From the NCBI RefSeq assembly GCF_964355755.1, contig NC_092675.1, positions 1,887,312 to 1,951,311 on the forward strand: a DNA stretch of 64,000 bases, given 5' to 3'. Positions 21,501 through 36,500 of the stretch are shown here, one piece after another (the stretch's first letter is position 1; every line of letters starts with the position of its first letter). Source of the DNA: Antedon mediterranea. Lineage: Eukaryota > Echinodermata > Crinoidea > Comatulida > Antedonidae. The notes beneath the pieces were generated by a model that saw only the letters and a program-made list of their open reading frames with translations, was not told the origin of the DNA and made no database searches. The translations under genes and the position numbers were made by a program.

Positions 21501-24500
21501 GCAGCAGACTGCGGCAAATGTAGGTGGTGCACAACCAGTTGTTGCTGCTGACGTTGCAGCTGGGGGTGACAGTAGTGCAGAAGAAACGCAGCAGACTGCG
21601 GCAAATGTAGGTGGTGCACAACCAGTTGTTGCTGCTGACGTTGCAGCTGGTGGTGACAGTAGTGCAGAAGAAACGCAACAGACTGCGGAAAATGTAGGTG
21701 GTGCACAACCAGTTGTTGCAGCTGAAGTTGCAGCTGGGGGTGACAGTAGTGCAGAAGAAACGCAACAGACTGCGGAAAATGTAGGTGGTGCACAACCAGT
21801 TGTTGCTGCTGACGTTGCAGCTGGTGGTGACAGTAGTGCAGAAGAAACGCAACAGACTGCGGAAAATGTAGGTGGTGCACAACCAGTTGTTGAAGGTTCT
21901 GATATGGATGATGGTGACAACAGTGCAGAGCAAACAGATGTTGTAAATCCAACACCGTTAGCAGAAATTAAAACGAATAGTCCAGCAATTGTTCTCGAAC
22001 CAACAACACAATCGGTAGAAACAATCGAAAGTACACCTGAAATTATATCTACGTTACCTGTAAAGACCACTCAAAATGAAGAACCAACCATAGTCGAAAT
22101 AGGTACGGTACAATAGCAAATAATAACATTCTCTTCGTTTAAATTGTAACTCCGTAATTGTATTCTGTATAATCATTTTAACTTTAAAGCTGTATTGTGC
22201 CATGAAACACAAAAAACGAAGGTCAAAATATTCTAAATTTAAATTGGCCATATCAAAGTAATATTAAAGTTATTCACTTTAAGTTGAAATTTCCAGCCAA
22301 AAACAACAAGTTTACGTAATTAACAGGTAAATAAATTTGATTATATTTCGTCTGGAAAATTGTCGCAAGCAAAAGTAAACAAAGATTTGAAACCACGAGT
22401 ACACATTATGCATGATGCTAATTAGGATTGTTTACAACTCGTCACGGTTGAAAAGGTGTTTTCACACAGATCGCGAGGAATTTTTATGATTATGCATACA
22501 GAGTAGGCAAACAAGCGCGTTGCATTATGAGATATGTTTTGATCGAAAAACTTTGTCTGGAAGTCAAAAATTATTTTTTTGAACAAAAAAACGTCTGTAT
22601 TTCAGTTAAATAATTTTTTTTCGAATAATTTTTGGTAAAAGTTAATAACTATTATAATACTTCAAAATGACCCACTTTTTTTCGAAATCTTTTATTGGAA
22701 TTAGTCAAAGGGACAATACATCTTTACAATATTTGTAAAAAATGTATACGGTTACGTACGCATACTGTATTGAAGTGTCTTTAATTGGAGAGGCTTTTAT
22801 TAGAAGGTTTGTGATTTGGAAGATCCTATGATTTTTTTAAAAACCTAAATCATTTTAAAAATACTATTGTATACTTACACATATGTAATGTTTTCTTTGT
22901 TAAGCTGTGAATAGTAAACCTTCTCGAAGTCCGCAAGGTGAGCCATATATTACATTTTATGTACTTAACTTTTAAAGAATGATTTTATAAAACAATGGTT
23001 ATAAGATTAGCCAAGTCATTAATAATAATAATAATAATAATAATGAATCAGTTGATTACTGTAATCCAGCTTTTATATACTATTTAACAATGTTCTACAA
23101 CATGTTTCTATGTCACAATGCTAACGTTTTTAATTACATATCAGAACAATTGAAAAATATTGAATTTTTATTTTTGTTTTAGTGATGCAGCAAACCGTTA
23201 CTACATGCGAATGTTATGGTAACATTGACCGACTCACACTGATTTGTGAATACTTTAGTAATGAAACTGAAGCAAACACGTATGCATAACTTCTTTATTT
23301 AAACATGATATATAGGAAATAGTAATTACATAAACACAGTTATAAACGCCGATGCAAATTAGGGATGATAACAATCTTACATGTTGATTTTATCAAGTTT
23401 CCGGAATTCAATACAAAACCTAAGTGACATTTACACCCACATATTATTTATAATTGAATTATATATTTTCAGTTCATTGGCTTATTGCATTGGTGTGAAT
23501 CCGCTTTAAAAATGTATTATGGATCCTGCCAAAGAATCGAATTTAAACAAAATGTGCCATTGCGAATATTTTAAATTGAGAATATTGTAATTAATTGTAT
23601 TTCGTATTCATGGAATAGTTTCATTGGATACTCAGTTATTTGTTATACGACTTAAGCTCTGTCTACACTATCAAACTTTAGGTCTATGTAATATATGATA
23701 TGCCCATATATGGACATGATGATCATGATCATAGCACTACCATATTTAAACATATCGCTACCATATTTGGGCACATCACAAACTAGCCCTGATTTATCAT
23801 TTATCATTACTAATGGTTCGGAATCTTTTTTCATTGAAATCGATGCACAACCCAAAAACATAATCCTTGGAGTAGTATATCGTTTGCCTGAATTATCCAT
23901 TAACACATTTAATAAAGATATCTCTAATTTAATTGACACCATTAATAATGAGAAAAAAACAGCATATATTTCAGGAGACTTTAATATTAACTTGTTAAAT
24001 TCCAAAACACATAAAGGTACTTCTGATTTTGTTAATACTTTATTTCAATCAAATTATTATCCTCTTATTACTAGGCCAACTAGAATTACGCGTAATTCTG
24101 CAACTTTAATCGACAATATTTTTTGTAATAATCTATATGATAACATTTCTTCCGGAATTCTATATTCGGACATCTCGGATCACTTTCCTGTTTTCTTGTT
24201 AGTACATAAATCAGAACCTCTCCAACACCTGAAACCTAAATCAAAATATATATACATAAAAAAAGTCAATGATATTTCAATTTCTGCCTTAAGTAATGAT
24301 TTGTCAAATGTTGACTGGACTAGTATGTATAACTCCAATGAACCCAATGAGGCATACGCTTTATTCAACGACATATTTAGTACATTATATAATAACAACA
24401 TTAAAACCACTCGTTCCAGACGCAATATTCGGAAAGAAAAAAAACCTTGGATAACTAAATGCTTAATTAAATCTATCGACAAAAAACACAAATTATATAA

Positions 24501-27500
24501 AACATTTCTTATATCTAAAAAGCAAAAGGACAAAGATAAATATGTTAAATATCGAAATGTACTTACCAAAATCCTTCGTACTGCCCAAAAGAATTACTTC
24601 AGTGACAAATTTGAATTCCATAAAAATAACATCCAAAAAACCTGGCAAACAATAAATGGAGTCCTTGGCAAGAAATCTCGTAAACCGTTTCCTTCTCACT
24701 TTATTAACAATGACATTGAATTAAATAATCCTCAACAAATTGCAACTGAATTCAATAATTATTTTACTAGTATAGGGCCAAATTTAGTTAACAAAATACA
24801 TGTGTCGGATAATGATAATTATACTTCTACCCTACCTCGTCCATGTGTGCACTCTCTCTTTCTTAGTCCTGTAACCGAACATGAAGTTGTCAGTATAATA
24901 CTTTCCCTCAAAGATAATAAATCTCCTGGGTTTGATGGGTTTTCCAATAAAATTATTAAACGTGTTTCTAATTTTATATGCAAACCCTTAACTCACATTT
25001 TTAATACTTCTTTTCAAACCGGTATTTTTCCTGATTCTTTTAAAATAGCTAAAGTCATCCCTATCTACAAGAAAGAAGATCCTCATCATTTCAATAACTA
25101 CAGACCAATCTCCCTACTTCCTTGTTTCTCAAAATTAATTGAAAAAATAATGCATAATCGAATTTCTTCCTTTTTAACTAAACATAACATTTTATTTAAA
25201 GGCCAATATGGTTTCAGGAAAAAGTATTCAACAGATCTTGCTTTATTAGATATTTTTGACAAAATTACAATTGCCCTGAGTAAAAATGAGTTTTCTGTTG
25301 GCATTTTCCTTGATTTATCTAAGGCCTTCGATACTATTAACCACGATATTTTAATTCATAAACTTTCAAATTACGGTATCAGAGGCCTTCCTTTAAAACT
25401 AATTAAAAGCTACCTTTCCAATCGTGTTCAGTTTACTTCCTTAAATAATTTTAACTCTTCCTATTCCCGTTTAACCTGTGGTGTTCCCCAAGGATCGATT
25501 CTTGGACCACTCTTATTCCTGATTTTTGTTAACGATATACCAAACAGCTCTAAATTACTAAATTTTATCTTATTTGCTGACGACACAAATATTTTTTTCT
25601 CTCATCCTAAATTAAATACCTTGTTTAAAATTGTCAATGATGAGCTACTTAAAGTTTCAAATTGGCTCAAACACAATAAATTAACTCTTAATACATTCAA
25701 AACGAACTATATAATATTTTCTAAACGTAAAATTTCAAATTCTTTAAATGAACAAATATACATTGATAATAAAATGATCAAACGAGTTAATGAAACCCAA
25801 TTTTTAGGAGTAACCATAGATGCCTCTCTGACTTGGAAACTACATATAAATAAAATCAGTAATCTAGTTTCTAGAAATGTTGGAATATTGAACAAATTAA
25901 AACATATCTTCCCTCAAAAAACCTTATTAACCCTTTATAATACTTTAGTTTTGCCTTACCTTTCTTATGCCAATTTATGTTGGGCAATTACTCTAGATAA
26001 ATTTAATACGTTATGCCCCTGGACAAGTCTAGAGAAAACTCAAATTGACCGCCTTTTTAAACTACAAAAACGTGCACTTCGGATTTGCGCGGGAGAATCA
26101 TTTAGAGCCCATACAAAATTACTTTTTAAAAGATTTAACGTTTTAAACATTTATGATTTAAATAAATTACAAGTTGCCTCATTTATGTACCGTTTATCTA
26201 ACAATTTACTGCCTTCACATTTTAATGCTTTATTTACAAGAATTGACGAACGCCATTCCTATAAAACCCGATCCTCTGTTAACAATTATATCCTTGATAA
26301 TTTAAATGTTAAGGCTCGACGATTTTCTATGTATTATTTTGGTCCCAAACTTTGGACTTCACTCTCAAATGAACTTAAACAGAAATCTTCCTTTTCTAGT
26401 TTTAAATCTAATTTCAAACACAAAATGGTGTCAGAATATGCTACATAAATTTTCGCCGATCTTTTATCCTTATTTATTTGGTGGTGATACATGGCATTAA
26501 ATCCTTCACCCTGGTATTCAATAATCTCCGCTACATTGTATCGTTATACTTGTTATTATACCATATTTAATTATATTTCATATTGTACTCTAATTGTTAT
26601 CATTATCCCTTTTATCATATATTATATAATTGCCTGGTTTATCTTAACTTCTATAATTTAAATTTTTTTTTATTTCTTTATTTTATGTACTTTCACTATT
26701 ATATATTTATATTTTAGTCTACTCTGTAGCAATGTTAGTATACTTAGGCATACGGGAGTCACGACTTAAAGTTCAGTGAACTTACTGTGACTTCCATCCA
26801 CCCACATTTAATATATGTTATGTTATGTAAATGTAAATGATATATATATATATATATATATATATAAGTGAGTGGAAAAAATAAATAAACGAAACGAAAC
26901 GAATAGTGTAGACAGACATAAAGGCCTGTTTTCAACTATGAGAATTTGTTTATAAATATAGAAAGCATCAGTTTATACGCATGCGTATTCATACTTTCAT
27001 CCTCAACGAATTCTAGTTTCTTGAGGCTTTCGCTTCATGCTCCAATTCAATTACAAGCGCAACGCAACTGATTTGACCAATCGCAAGCGACAGTTCAGGT
27101 GATCCTTCGCTTGCGATTGGTCAACTCATTTGCGTTACAATTACGTCCTTTGCGTTGCATCCAAGTAGGAACCAAACTTTAACATGAACATGTTGTGCAG
27201 TAAATATTTAATTCTCATTTTAGTGTTTTCAAAGCTGAGTCATCAAATCCTGATCTTGCGTTTTGCTGCGAAGAAGAATCATTTCCTGCAATTGCCCGCT
27301 TAAGATGTCTTCAAGATAGAAACGATCCTATTCCAGGTAGGATTGGATTAACCTACAACTTGTAAACAAGTGGGACGTGTGCAACTATGTTTTTTACATG
27401 ATGCACTCAATACAATAACATAAATGTGTTTCATTAATCATCGAATAGAGAAAATACATATGCGTTTTAAAGTTTGCTTTCAAAATCAATGGTTATTTTT

Positions 27501-30500
27501 CCTGGATTTTTGGTAGGAAATAGAGGATTATAGTTATGTTACCCATCGGATATTATTAAACTATAAATACAGTAATTTAAACAGAAGCTAACTGTCTTGC
27601 GGTAATACAATGCATAAAACATATTTCCTCGTGATATCCTGCATTATGAGAAGTAGGCTTATAACACTTTTCCTGATATTGTTAGCCTATGTGGGAATTT
27701 CCTGATGTTCATGATAGAACATAGTCTGTTAATTGTTTTCGGGAATTTCATGGTTTCTTGATTTTACTGTTTCGTTTTTGTTCTCTGTGTATGTAGGTCA
27801 TTTATTTGACTGTCTTAATAGAAAATGAATTTAATTTCAACCTAAAATATGTAATATGTATTTACAGTTTCTACTCCGACTCCAGCAATTATTCAAAACG
27901 ACACTCCATTTACATGTACTTGTTCAGGACAGATTAAGGGCGGCATCGTGTAAGTTTCTAATACATACATTGAAATGATAAAAACAATGAGGGAAACAAT
28001 CATAATGATATTTTTTTTAAATGAAATCTTCTAACGCTTAACTTGGAACCAACAAATTGATTTTATTTTGCTCTAAGTTTAACGTTTGAAGATTTTATTT
28101 TTCATTCGAAAAAAATATGTAGACCTATTTTTACGGTTAGGTGGTAAATTATACAAGTAGCCGTACATAATATATTTATACTGATGGTCACTGATGGCCA
28201 GTTGATTCGCTCGCCACATGGCCGGTGTTCACTAAAACAAAATACGGTCAGTCGAAAATAACAACGCTTTGACATTTTTACTTTGCGTGTGATTGACAAT
28301 GTATTGCCTTTTCATGTCCTCAAATTTACCCCAATCATTGTGGTGGCCTTTTCGATCGATTTGCACCTAATAAAAAGAATGACTGGCTTGAATATCTTAA
28401 TATTTCCAATGTCTGATGGCACGTACACTTGTGGAATATGCAATTCATCGGAATTTGTTTATAATATAATAGTGTTAATTCATTAATTTCTCTTTATTTC
28501 GGACTTCATAACCATAGCATAAACATGCCGACATAATACACAAAAGCTACTCAACAATCTCGACAACAAACCGTTTACATTTAGATAATTCCATTTTAAA
28601 GTTTCAAATCAACTAATTATACAAACCAGCAATAATTTTAATATCAACAATTATATACTTTTTTTGAGGTACAAATATTAATTGTGTCTATCTCTGATAT
28701 AAAGGCAAATAAAAAAAAAACTTGTTTTGACATTTTTAAAAATAGGGCTTTACCATTATTTGTTATAGATCTTTTAAATGCGATTTCAAGTCTCTTGGAA
28801 CAGATTCCACGTAAGTACAAATTGTAGGGTAAATTATTTCAGTTATTTAATATTTTATTAAGAATTTATAACTTTTTAATTTATTGTATTTACTTTACCT
28901 CTATAATGTGGTATTGTATTGTAAGCCATATATCCCATAATTATAATTTGCATATCTAAACATTATAGTCAAGTATACGCACCTTCATGTCGGAGTGTTA
29001 GCTAAGAGTTAGCTGTTTTCCTCTTTTGTTTTTTCCTCTTTTGTGGCGTAAACACCAATTTTATTTCATTTTCAAATATTTTAAAGGGAGTACTCGGTAA
29101 CTTCTGAAAACACAGTCATCATTGACTGCTGTAACCCAAGCGAAGGAAAATACAACTATGCAGAAACATTGCAGTGCCTAAAGAATGAAGACCCACAAGC
29201 AGGTTTGATGTTATTAAGCTTAAGCTCTGTTTACACTACTTTTACAAAAAGTAGGATGTGCCCAAATATGGAGTAATATGATACCATCATGTCCATATAT
29301 ATCACATTTTGTTGTCACATACAGTTTGATAGTGTAGACAAGACATTAATCTTACATTTCAATCGCCAAGCCTTTCTTCCAAACCAAAGTACGTTGTCCA
29401 TAGTGACTTACTAGGCCTACTTACCTCACCCAGCCTAAATATATTCGTAACACAAGTACAATCCATTTCCAATGCCATTTTCTGACTTTTTCACTTATCA
29501 CATTAATTTCTTTAATATATCAATATAAAGTGGCTCAAAGACACTGATCCCGTGATATATTGTAAGCTCCCTGATTTCCTTTTGATTGTCATACGATGAC
29601 GTTGGTAATGCGTATACTTTTTAATTTTGTGTGTAGGTGAAATACAAGAACTACCTACAAATTCACCGTATGCATGTGGTTGTTCCTACGACTACCGACA
29701 AGGCCAAAGGTAAGTTTTAAATGACTTTTTTAATTTGTTACAATATATATGTTTCATCCTAATGATAGATTATTGTCAACGTAATAGCAAATAATGGTAA
29801 AGGATAGAATGTTAATATTCTATTCATCATGTTTAAACAAATTATAGTATTAAATACAGTTAGAATAGGAACATTAATAATAGTTTATATTTATAATATC
29901 TATATTTTGATTATTAAAACCTTGTTCTTTGCAGATTTTACAAATGTAGTTTTAAAGGCGAATTCAAGCATGACGGGAAAAATCTTTTGTAAGTTTATTT
30001 ATAAATGCAGCTAAATATAGAATCTTACATCCAATCATAATTGGCAACATAATATTTGTGTTTGTTTTCTTTAGAGAATTCGATGTTACAACACGAGATT
30101 CAGCCGTGCAAGTTTGCTGTAGCCATGAGAAGAACTTCAAAGAATCTGTAGAATGTCTGAGAAAGGTGCAAAACGAGACAGGTAAAAAAATCGCTTATGT
30201 TTTGGTAATCAATGTTAGTAGGAACAACTTCGTATCTACCCTCTTCGGTTCTCGTGGTCCATAAGGCTGCAGTGGCAATTTTCCAGTTGGTTCTATCATA
30301 GGAACAAGTATAATTAGACTAAATACAGTATTATGTTATTTTTATGTCAGAGAAGAAATGTGTATGTTCAATATACCTGTTTACTAACTTTGTTGCAGTT
30401 AGGTTTCTGTAATACCTTTGCTGTATTTGTTGTTGTTTCAGATTATGAAGACTCATTGGTTTCAACTGGCGATCGTGGTAAGTGACATCGTTAGTAATGT

Positions 30501-33500
30501 CAAAAGTTCCTTTGACAACGAATTGCTCATTTACTATACACATTAAGTGATTAAAATGCACCGCAAGACTAACCATTATCTGAAAACCTAAATAAGAATA
30601 TTTGTATAAATATTTACATGACCAACACATTATTCCATAGGTGATATTCCACAGTCTCCAAACAATTTTATCGATCAATACGTTTGTGACTGCACGCCAA
30701 AGCAGCTTCTTAACGGGTAAAAATCAACGTTTTCATAATTATTAGTACAGTTTGTTTAAGGTTTAGTTCTACTCACAATTCATACAATAACAGTATAAAG
30801 TTATAACGAATTACTGAATTGGTAACAGAATATTTATTCAAATTCAGCATCAAGTCATTTGGTAAATAAGCTTCCAAAGAATAATACGCAATTATTGTCA
30901 ACTTTAAGTGATCTAGATTTTCTTCTATTTCGGATCAATATTTCTGTAATATCGGTCAGTTCCAAACTATGGTCTTTCATTATGTTGTTCTGGGTTTTCC
31001 ATTCAAGATGAAACGTCTCATATTATGTTTGCGAATAAAGAATAGATAGGCCTAAATATAAACTATATACTCTTCTTGTTTATTTCTAGGGAGACTTACT
31101 ACGAATGTGTTTTTCAGAGTGATTTTGGAACGTCTAAATAGTAAGTTTGATTAATATAACCTTTGTGTACAACAACGGTGATACTGATTCCTACATCTGC
31201 TATCCAAATAAGTTGTTAAAATTCATAATGATTTAATTCATAATATGTATTTAGATTATAAGTCAAAAAAAGAATTCCGGTTTAATTCTCGCTTAGGAAT
31301 GTGAACAAAAACATCATGATATGTCGCATTGTGTTGAATTATCCGTCGCAATCAAAAGCAAGAAAATGGAAACGTTAATGTTAGCACAAACGTATATCAT
31401 GGCGTTGATACACTAATTAAACACGTAATTAGAATGGTATGTATTATATTTCAATTTTATATCTACTTGATTTCACTTTTAACTTTTTTTAAACATTAGT
31501 AATTTTACCAAAACATCAGCATCGAGTGATATCGTGTTGTGTTGCAGTACTATAGTTTATACGGAACAAGAGGTTATTGATCGAGTCAAATGCTTGACGG
31601 AAAAGGAAGATTTTACTCCTTCAGGTATTAATTAATGGTATTTTGATTATTGCAACGAAATAATTATGTAACAATATTATATTACTGTATAATTAATGAC
31701 ATTATTGCCAAAATCAACAGTAATATGATTGTTAAGGTTTTGATAGGTATTTTGTTGATATGGTTACCAAAAGTACAGTAGAACGTCTTCGGAATCCAAA
31801 ATGGTGTCTCCTTCATAAATTCCTCGATTCTTCACGTGAATTGGGTTCATCTTTACTGTTTAACATTGTCCTCGTTCCTTTCACAGGAATGTTTCTCCTT
31901 AAAAGTGGTGTCCCAAAGTATGGGTTATATTGTATATTATAATATACCAAAAGAAACACTACAAATGTTATTATAAGTAATGATATTCAGGTAACGACAT
32001 AAACATAATGATCGATTTGTTTGACAACTTTAACCTTTTCATAGGATCACCAAACACATTCGATTTTGTCGATGTAGATCCGAATGAGATTGACACTGCT
32101 GGAACTGGCCATTCTGTATCACCAAGTAGTAGTTCGCTGGGACCCAGTGGATCCAGTAATTCGTCACAAACTGGATCTATGTCAGAAACAGTAGGTGGAT
32201 CGCCTATCATTTCTCCACCAGGAACAAGTGGCGTATCTGGATCAGGTAATTCATCTGGATCAGGTGCATCTGGAAGTGGTTCTTCATCGGAATCAGGTGT
32301 ATCTGGAAGTGGTTCTTCATCTGGACCAGGAAGCGGAACGTCGTCAGGAACTTCTGGTAGTTCAATGGGAACGGGAATGTCAGGGGCGGGTTTTGTTACT
32401 GGAGGAACTTCATCTGGAAATGTGTCTGCTTCAGGGAGTTCCATGGGATCAGGAGGAAATGCAGCAGGTGGTAGTGGAGTTTCAGGATCCAGTGGTGCAT
32501 CAGGAACATTCGGTGTCAGTGCATCAGGAACTAACATAGTATCCGGGAATAGTGGATTTGAAAATGGATTTAGATGCCAATGTTCGTACAATAATGTGTA
32601 AGCTGTTCATATAATAAAAAAAAAAACATAATTAACAAATACTATTTTATTATTTTATTCATTTCGGCAATAAACATAAATAATAATTACAAAAAACATA
32701 AAAATATATATATATATATATATGAAAAACAAGACACGAGGCCGAGGAAAGACAAAAGCATTAAACAAACGCTGTCACCGGTAAGGTGTGTCTCTCCAAC
32801 ACATAAATAACAAAACACAAAATCTTTAGATAAGGTCAAAGTTCAGTTTACCTTCACCAGTACAGAAACGGTTTAAAACGTAATACCTGCACAACATATA
32901 ACACACTTCTTATCTTTTAATTTTAGATACTACAAATGTGAATTAGAGGAGGAAGGAAGTGATCGGTATGTGAACTATTTAATTAGCTATTTTCTACTAA
33001 ATACCTCCTTCTAAACATGAACATATCATTGCTTTAAATGATTTAATACCTCACTTAAATTCTAAAAAAAAACCTCATTATTTTTAATTATTTAAATTTC
33101 CAATTTACAGATACTTTACAAGGAATACCTCGTCTCCAGGAATACAGCAATGTTGTGGTGCACAATACATCCTATCAAGTTTACAGGACAGAATCAACTG
33201 CTTTTCATCATTTAAGAGTTGTACGTATATCTTAACGTTTAACTTTGCTATAAAGAGTAGTATGTCATTATAGTAGACTACATTTTTAACAACTTTTATC
33301 TCGTCAGGGTCAGGTAGTGATGCAGGGACTGATGGAACAGGAATCAGTTTAGGCAATACCACTGTCATTTCTACAATTGAAGGTAGAGGATCAGGGGGTA
33401 CTGGCCTAGGTACAGGTACGGGGAGTACTGGAAGTAGTTCAGGCAGCACTGGCACTGGTATTTCTATTGATGGAGGTAGAGGAGCAGGGAGTACTGGAAG

Positions 33501-36500
33501 TAGTTCAGGTGGTGGCACGGGTGGAGCAGGATTTATATTTAGAAATGGAACAGGCTTTAATTTTCTCGATACAAACAGCTCTTCTACAGGAGGATCTTTT
33601 CAGTCCAGCCAATGTTCATGCAAAATTGGTTTAGTCGGCTCAAGCAGGTAATTGATTATAGATTAACATTTTGTTTTCAAAATAAAAAAAGTTGAGAATT
33701 CTTGACCGGTCTTCAGAAGTAATTTGATTTATTAGTAAGATTTAACATCTTTATCAGTGGCGCAACGTAGGTTTAGCACATGTGTGCGCCAACGCTGGGT
33801 ATACACGTTGCAAAGCGCTAAACAATTTTTGAAACTAGAATTGCGCCATGAGCAATGACTGTTGGAATGGCGCTATATGAATCAAACGATTGATTGATTC
33901 TTGAAGCAAACTATATATTAAAAAATAGTTGTTAAATCATTTCAAAAAAGTAAAGCATAAAGTTAGGTATTCAATTGCAAAATAAAATGGGCTAATAACA
34001 TAATGTGTTGGCATCTGGGGATAACATAATTATATATTTTTTTATTATTCTATTTTCAGTGTCTTTTCTTGTTTATATTCCATTGGAACCGGAGAGGAAG
34101 AGACGTAAGCATTGTTTGTTAATATTCAGTTTTAAATAGTCATTTATAGAAAACCAGGGCTTTCTTTTGTAAAACAATTTTCTTTAATTTGATAAACAAT
34201 CCGCAATTACATTAATTCGTTAACAGCTTAAGTAAAATCTGATATTGTTACGACAATTATAAAAACCCAACGAATGAACATTATTGTTCAAAAGAAAAGG
34301 AAAATAGAATATTGACTCTAATTTAATATGTATCTGTTAATCAATTCAGTAGGTCTAATGAAAAGCGGAAAATAATTTCGTAAATTCACGCTTTTTCAGT
34401 GAATTTCAAATGAAGTCAACGGACCAGCGTATCATTCAGTGCTGTACTCAAATCGGTGGTGACATGCTTTCCTGCTTTCAGAGCTACAATTCCACTGCTA
34501 TTGAAGCCGGAGTATCAGGTACAGGTTTCTCTAGCCTTGGTGCTTCTGGTTCTAGCACTTCTGGTTCTCGGACCTTTAGTACAGGTAGTACTGGTACTGG
34601 TATGACTGGTTCCCGGACCTTTAGTACAGGTAGTAGTGGTACTGGCATGACTGATATGACTGGTTTCGGAGTTTCGCCAAGTTCAACTGGAAATGGATTT
34701 AACTTTCTAAGAAATGGAAACTTCTCAGCTGAAAATTTTGAAGGAAATGAATGTAGCTGCCAGAGCAGTCAAATCAACGGCCAGAAGTAAGATTTTTAAA
34801 ATATAACATATATAACATTATATGGCATTTTACAACATTATATTGTAATTAGAATTAAGAAATAACACTAGACGTTTTAAAAATTCCTATTATCTATTAT
34901 ATTTGATTGTTTATATCTTTCCTTCTCAGAATTTACAAATGCAACATCACTTTTACGGTAGATAACAAACCTACGTAAGTTATCATTATAAACATTCTAT
35001 TTCACTACAAAGTTCACTACAAATTTCACTACAAATTGTATTATAAACGATCACTAATCATTGCAATGAAATGTAACATCGTGCGCTACTGCTTTTAGTG
35101 ATTTAACGCACATTTGTGGTATATTTTACATTTAGAAAATTTGGAGCACAATCGTCTTCAAAAGAAATATTTGAATGCTGTTCTACAACGCTACCGATCG
35201 ACTCACGTGTTGATTGTCTTCTAGCGATAGAGAGCAACCTCGCCAATTCACCTGATGGTATAGTACTATTTGCTACTAAAATGAAGCTTTCTCTGAATAG
35301 TTTCACAGTTTATATAATTAGAAAGATATATAATGACATTTATACTTTCTATACAGAAACGTGGGTTTTCCAAAATTATATATATAGGCTAAATTGTTAT
35401 CAAAATTGAGCTAACTCATGTAATGAACGTTCGTCATTATAGAAACAATATCCGATAAGTAATAATATCGATTTAATTAACTTAAGATTGGTTCCCACTA
35501 GAACGTAACGCAAGGACGTAAACGCAACGCAAGCGTTTTAACCAATGACAAGCGAAGTTATAGACAGTTAGCAATCACAAGCGAATAAGCCATCGCTTGT
35601 GATTGGTAAATTCACTTGCGTTGCGTTACGTCCTTGCGTTGCGTCGCTAGTGGGAACCACGCTTAAGTGTATCTTTTTGGAAACGAATAAAAAAATTGTC
35701 ATTCATGTCACTTAGCATAGCTAACTATATTGCTTCTAACTTGTGTAGGCAACGTGAATCGTGAGTCTGGGTATTTAAGCGATCGAGTTGGTTTAAGCAA
35801 GTCCGTCAAAGAACCAATCAAGACTTCAGATAGTACAACTCTGGTTCCATCGGCAAAAGCGATCCAGGTAAATATTAATATTTTTTAAATTGTTTTTTAA
35901 ACAATAAAACAATAATGTGTAATACACAATATCATATAAAATTACTATAATGATGTTTGTTGTTTTTAGGAATGGCAAGAGCATTCGCCAGGTAGTAAAA
36001 TCGACGAAATGTCATCAGAAATTGTGATTAAAGGTGGACTTTATACGGCGGAAGATTTTATGAAACATACAGACGATTCAACGCAACCTGAGGTAATTTT
36101 TATACAACAAAATCGATTACCTAACATATTTCCAGTGGCGTAACGCAGAGGCATGAGTCTCCTGGTTTAGAAACTCTAATTGGCCCTCCAACGCTAGAGG
36201 CCTTGGATGTTTTTAGCCCTTTTCGACATATTTCAATGCCTGTTTTTTCCCCTGGATACTGCTCAGGTCCCCATAAGCTCCGGGTCCCCTGGGTCTAGCC
36301 AGAGAGCGCTCATAGCCGTTACGCCACTACCTATTCCATTATTTTTTTTATTCAAGAGCCGTGTTACTATGTCTAGTCATAGTAAAAATGTAAGCCAGAA
36401 AGATTATTGTTTTGACCAAAACGCCAGTAATAATATCGTTATTATTCTTTTGATTGTTGTCGGTATATCTCATTTTAGCTTTCAAACACAGTACAGTTGA

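Noticed and set aside
20641-22070. Three long antisense frames (373-430 aa) over 20.6-22.1 kb
   Set aside because: They are shadows of the 87-bp in-frame repeat: a unit divisible by three that lacks stops on one strand keeps other frames open. The sense frame has splice sites, a signal-peptide exon and downstream domains.
23695-23782. ATG at 23695 as the true start of the retroelement protein
   Set aside because: These codons lie in the MITE flanking the insertion. The element's own sequence begins within the endonuclease domain, so this start is fortuitous.
31971-32591. Pro/Asp-rich antisense frame of 206 aa
   Set aside because: It is opposite the Ser/Gly-rich exon of the large FAS1 gene. 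Its composition is the complement of that low complexity, and the sense frame is phase-consistent with its neighbours.
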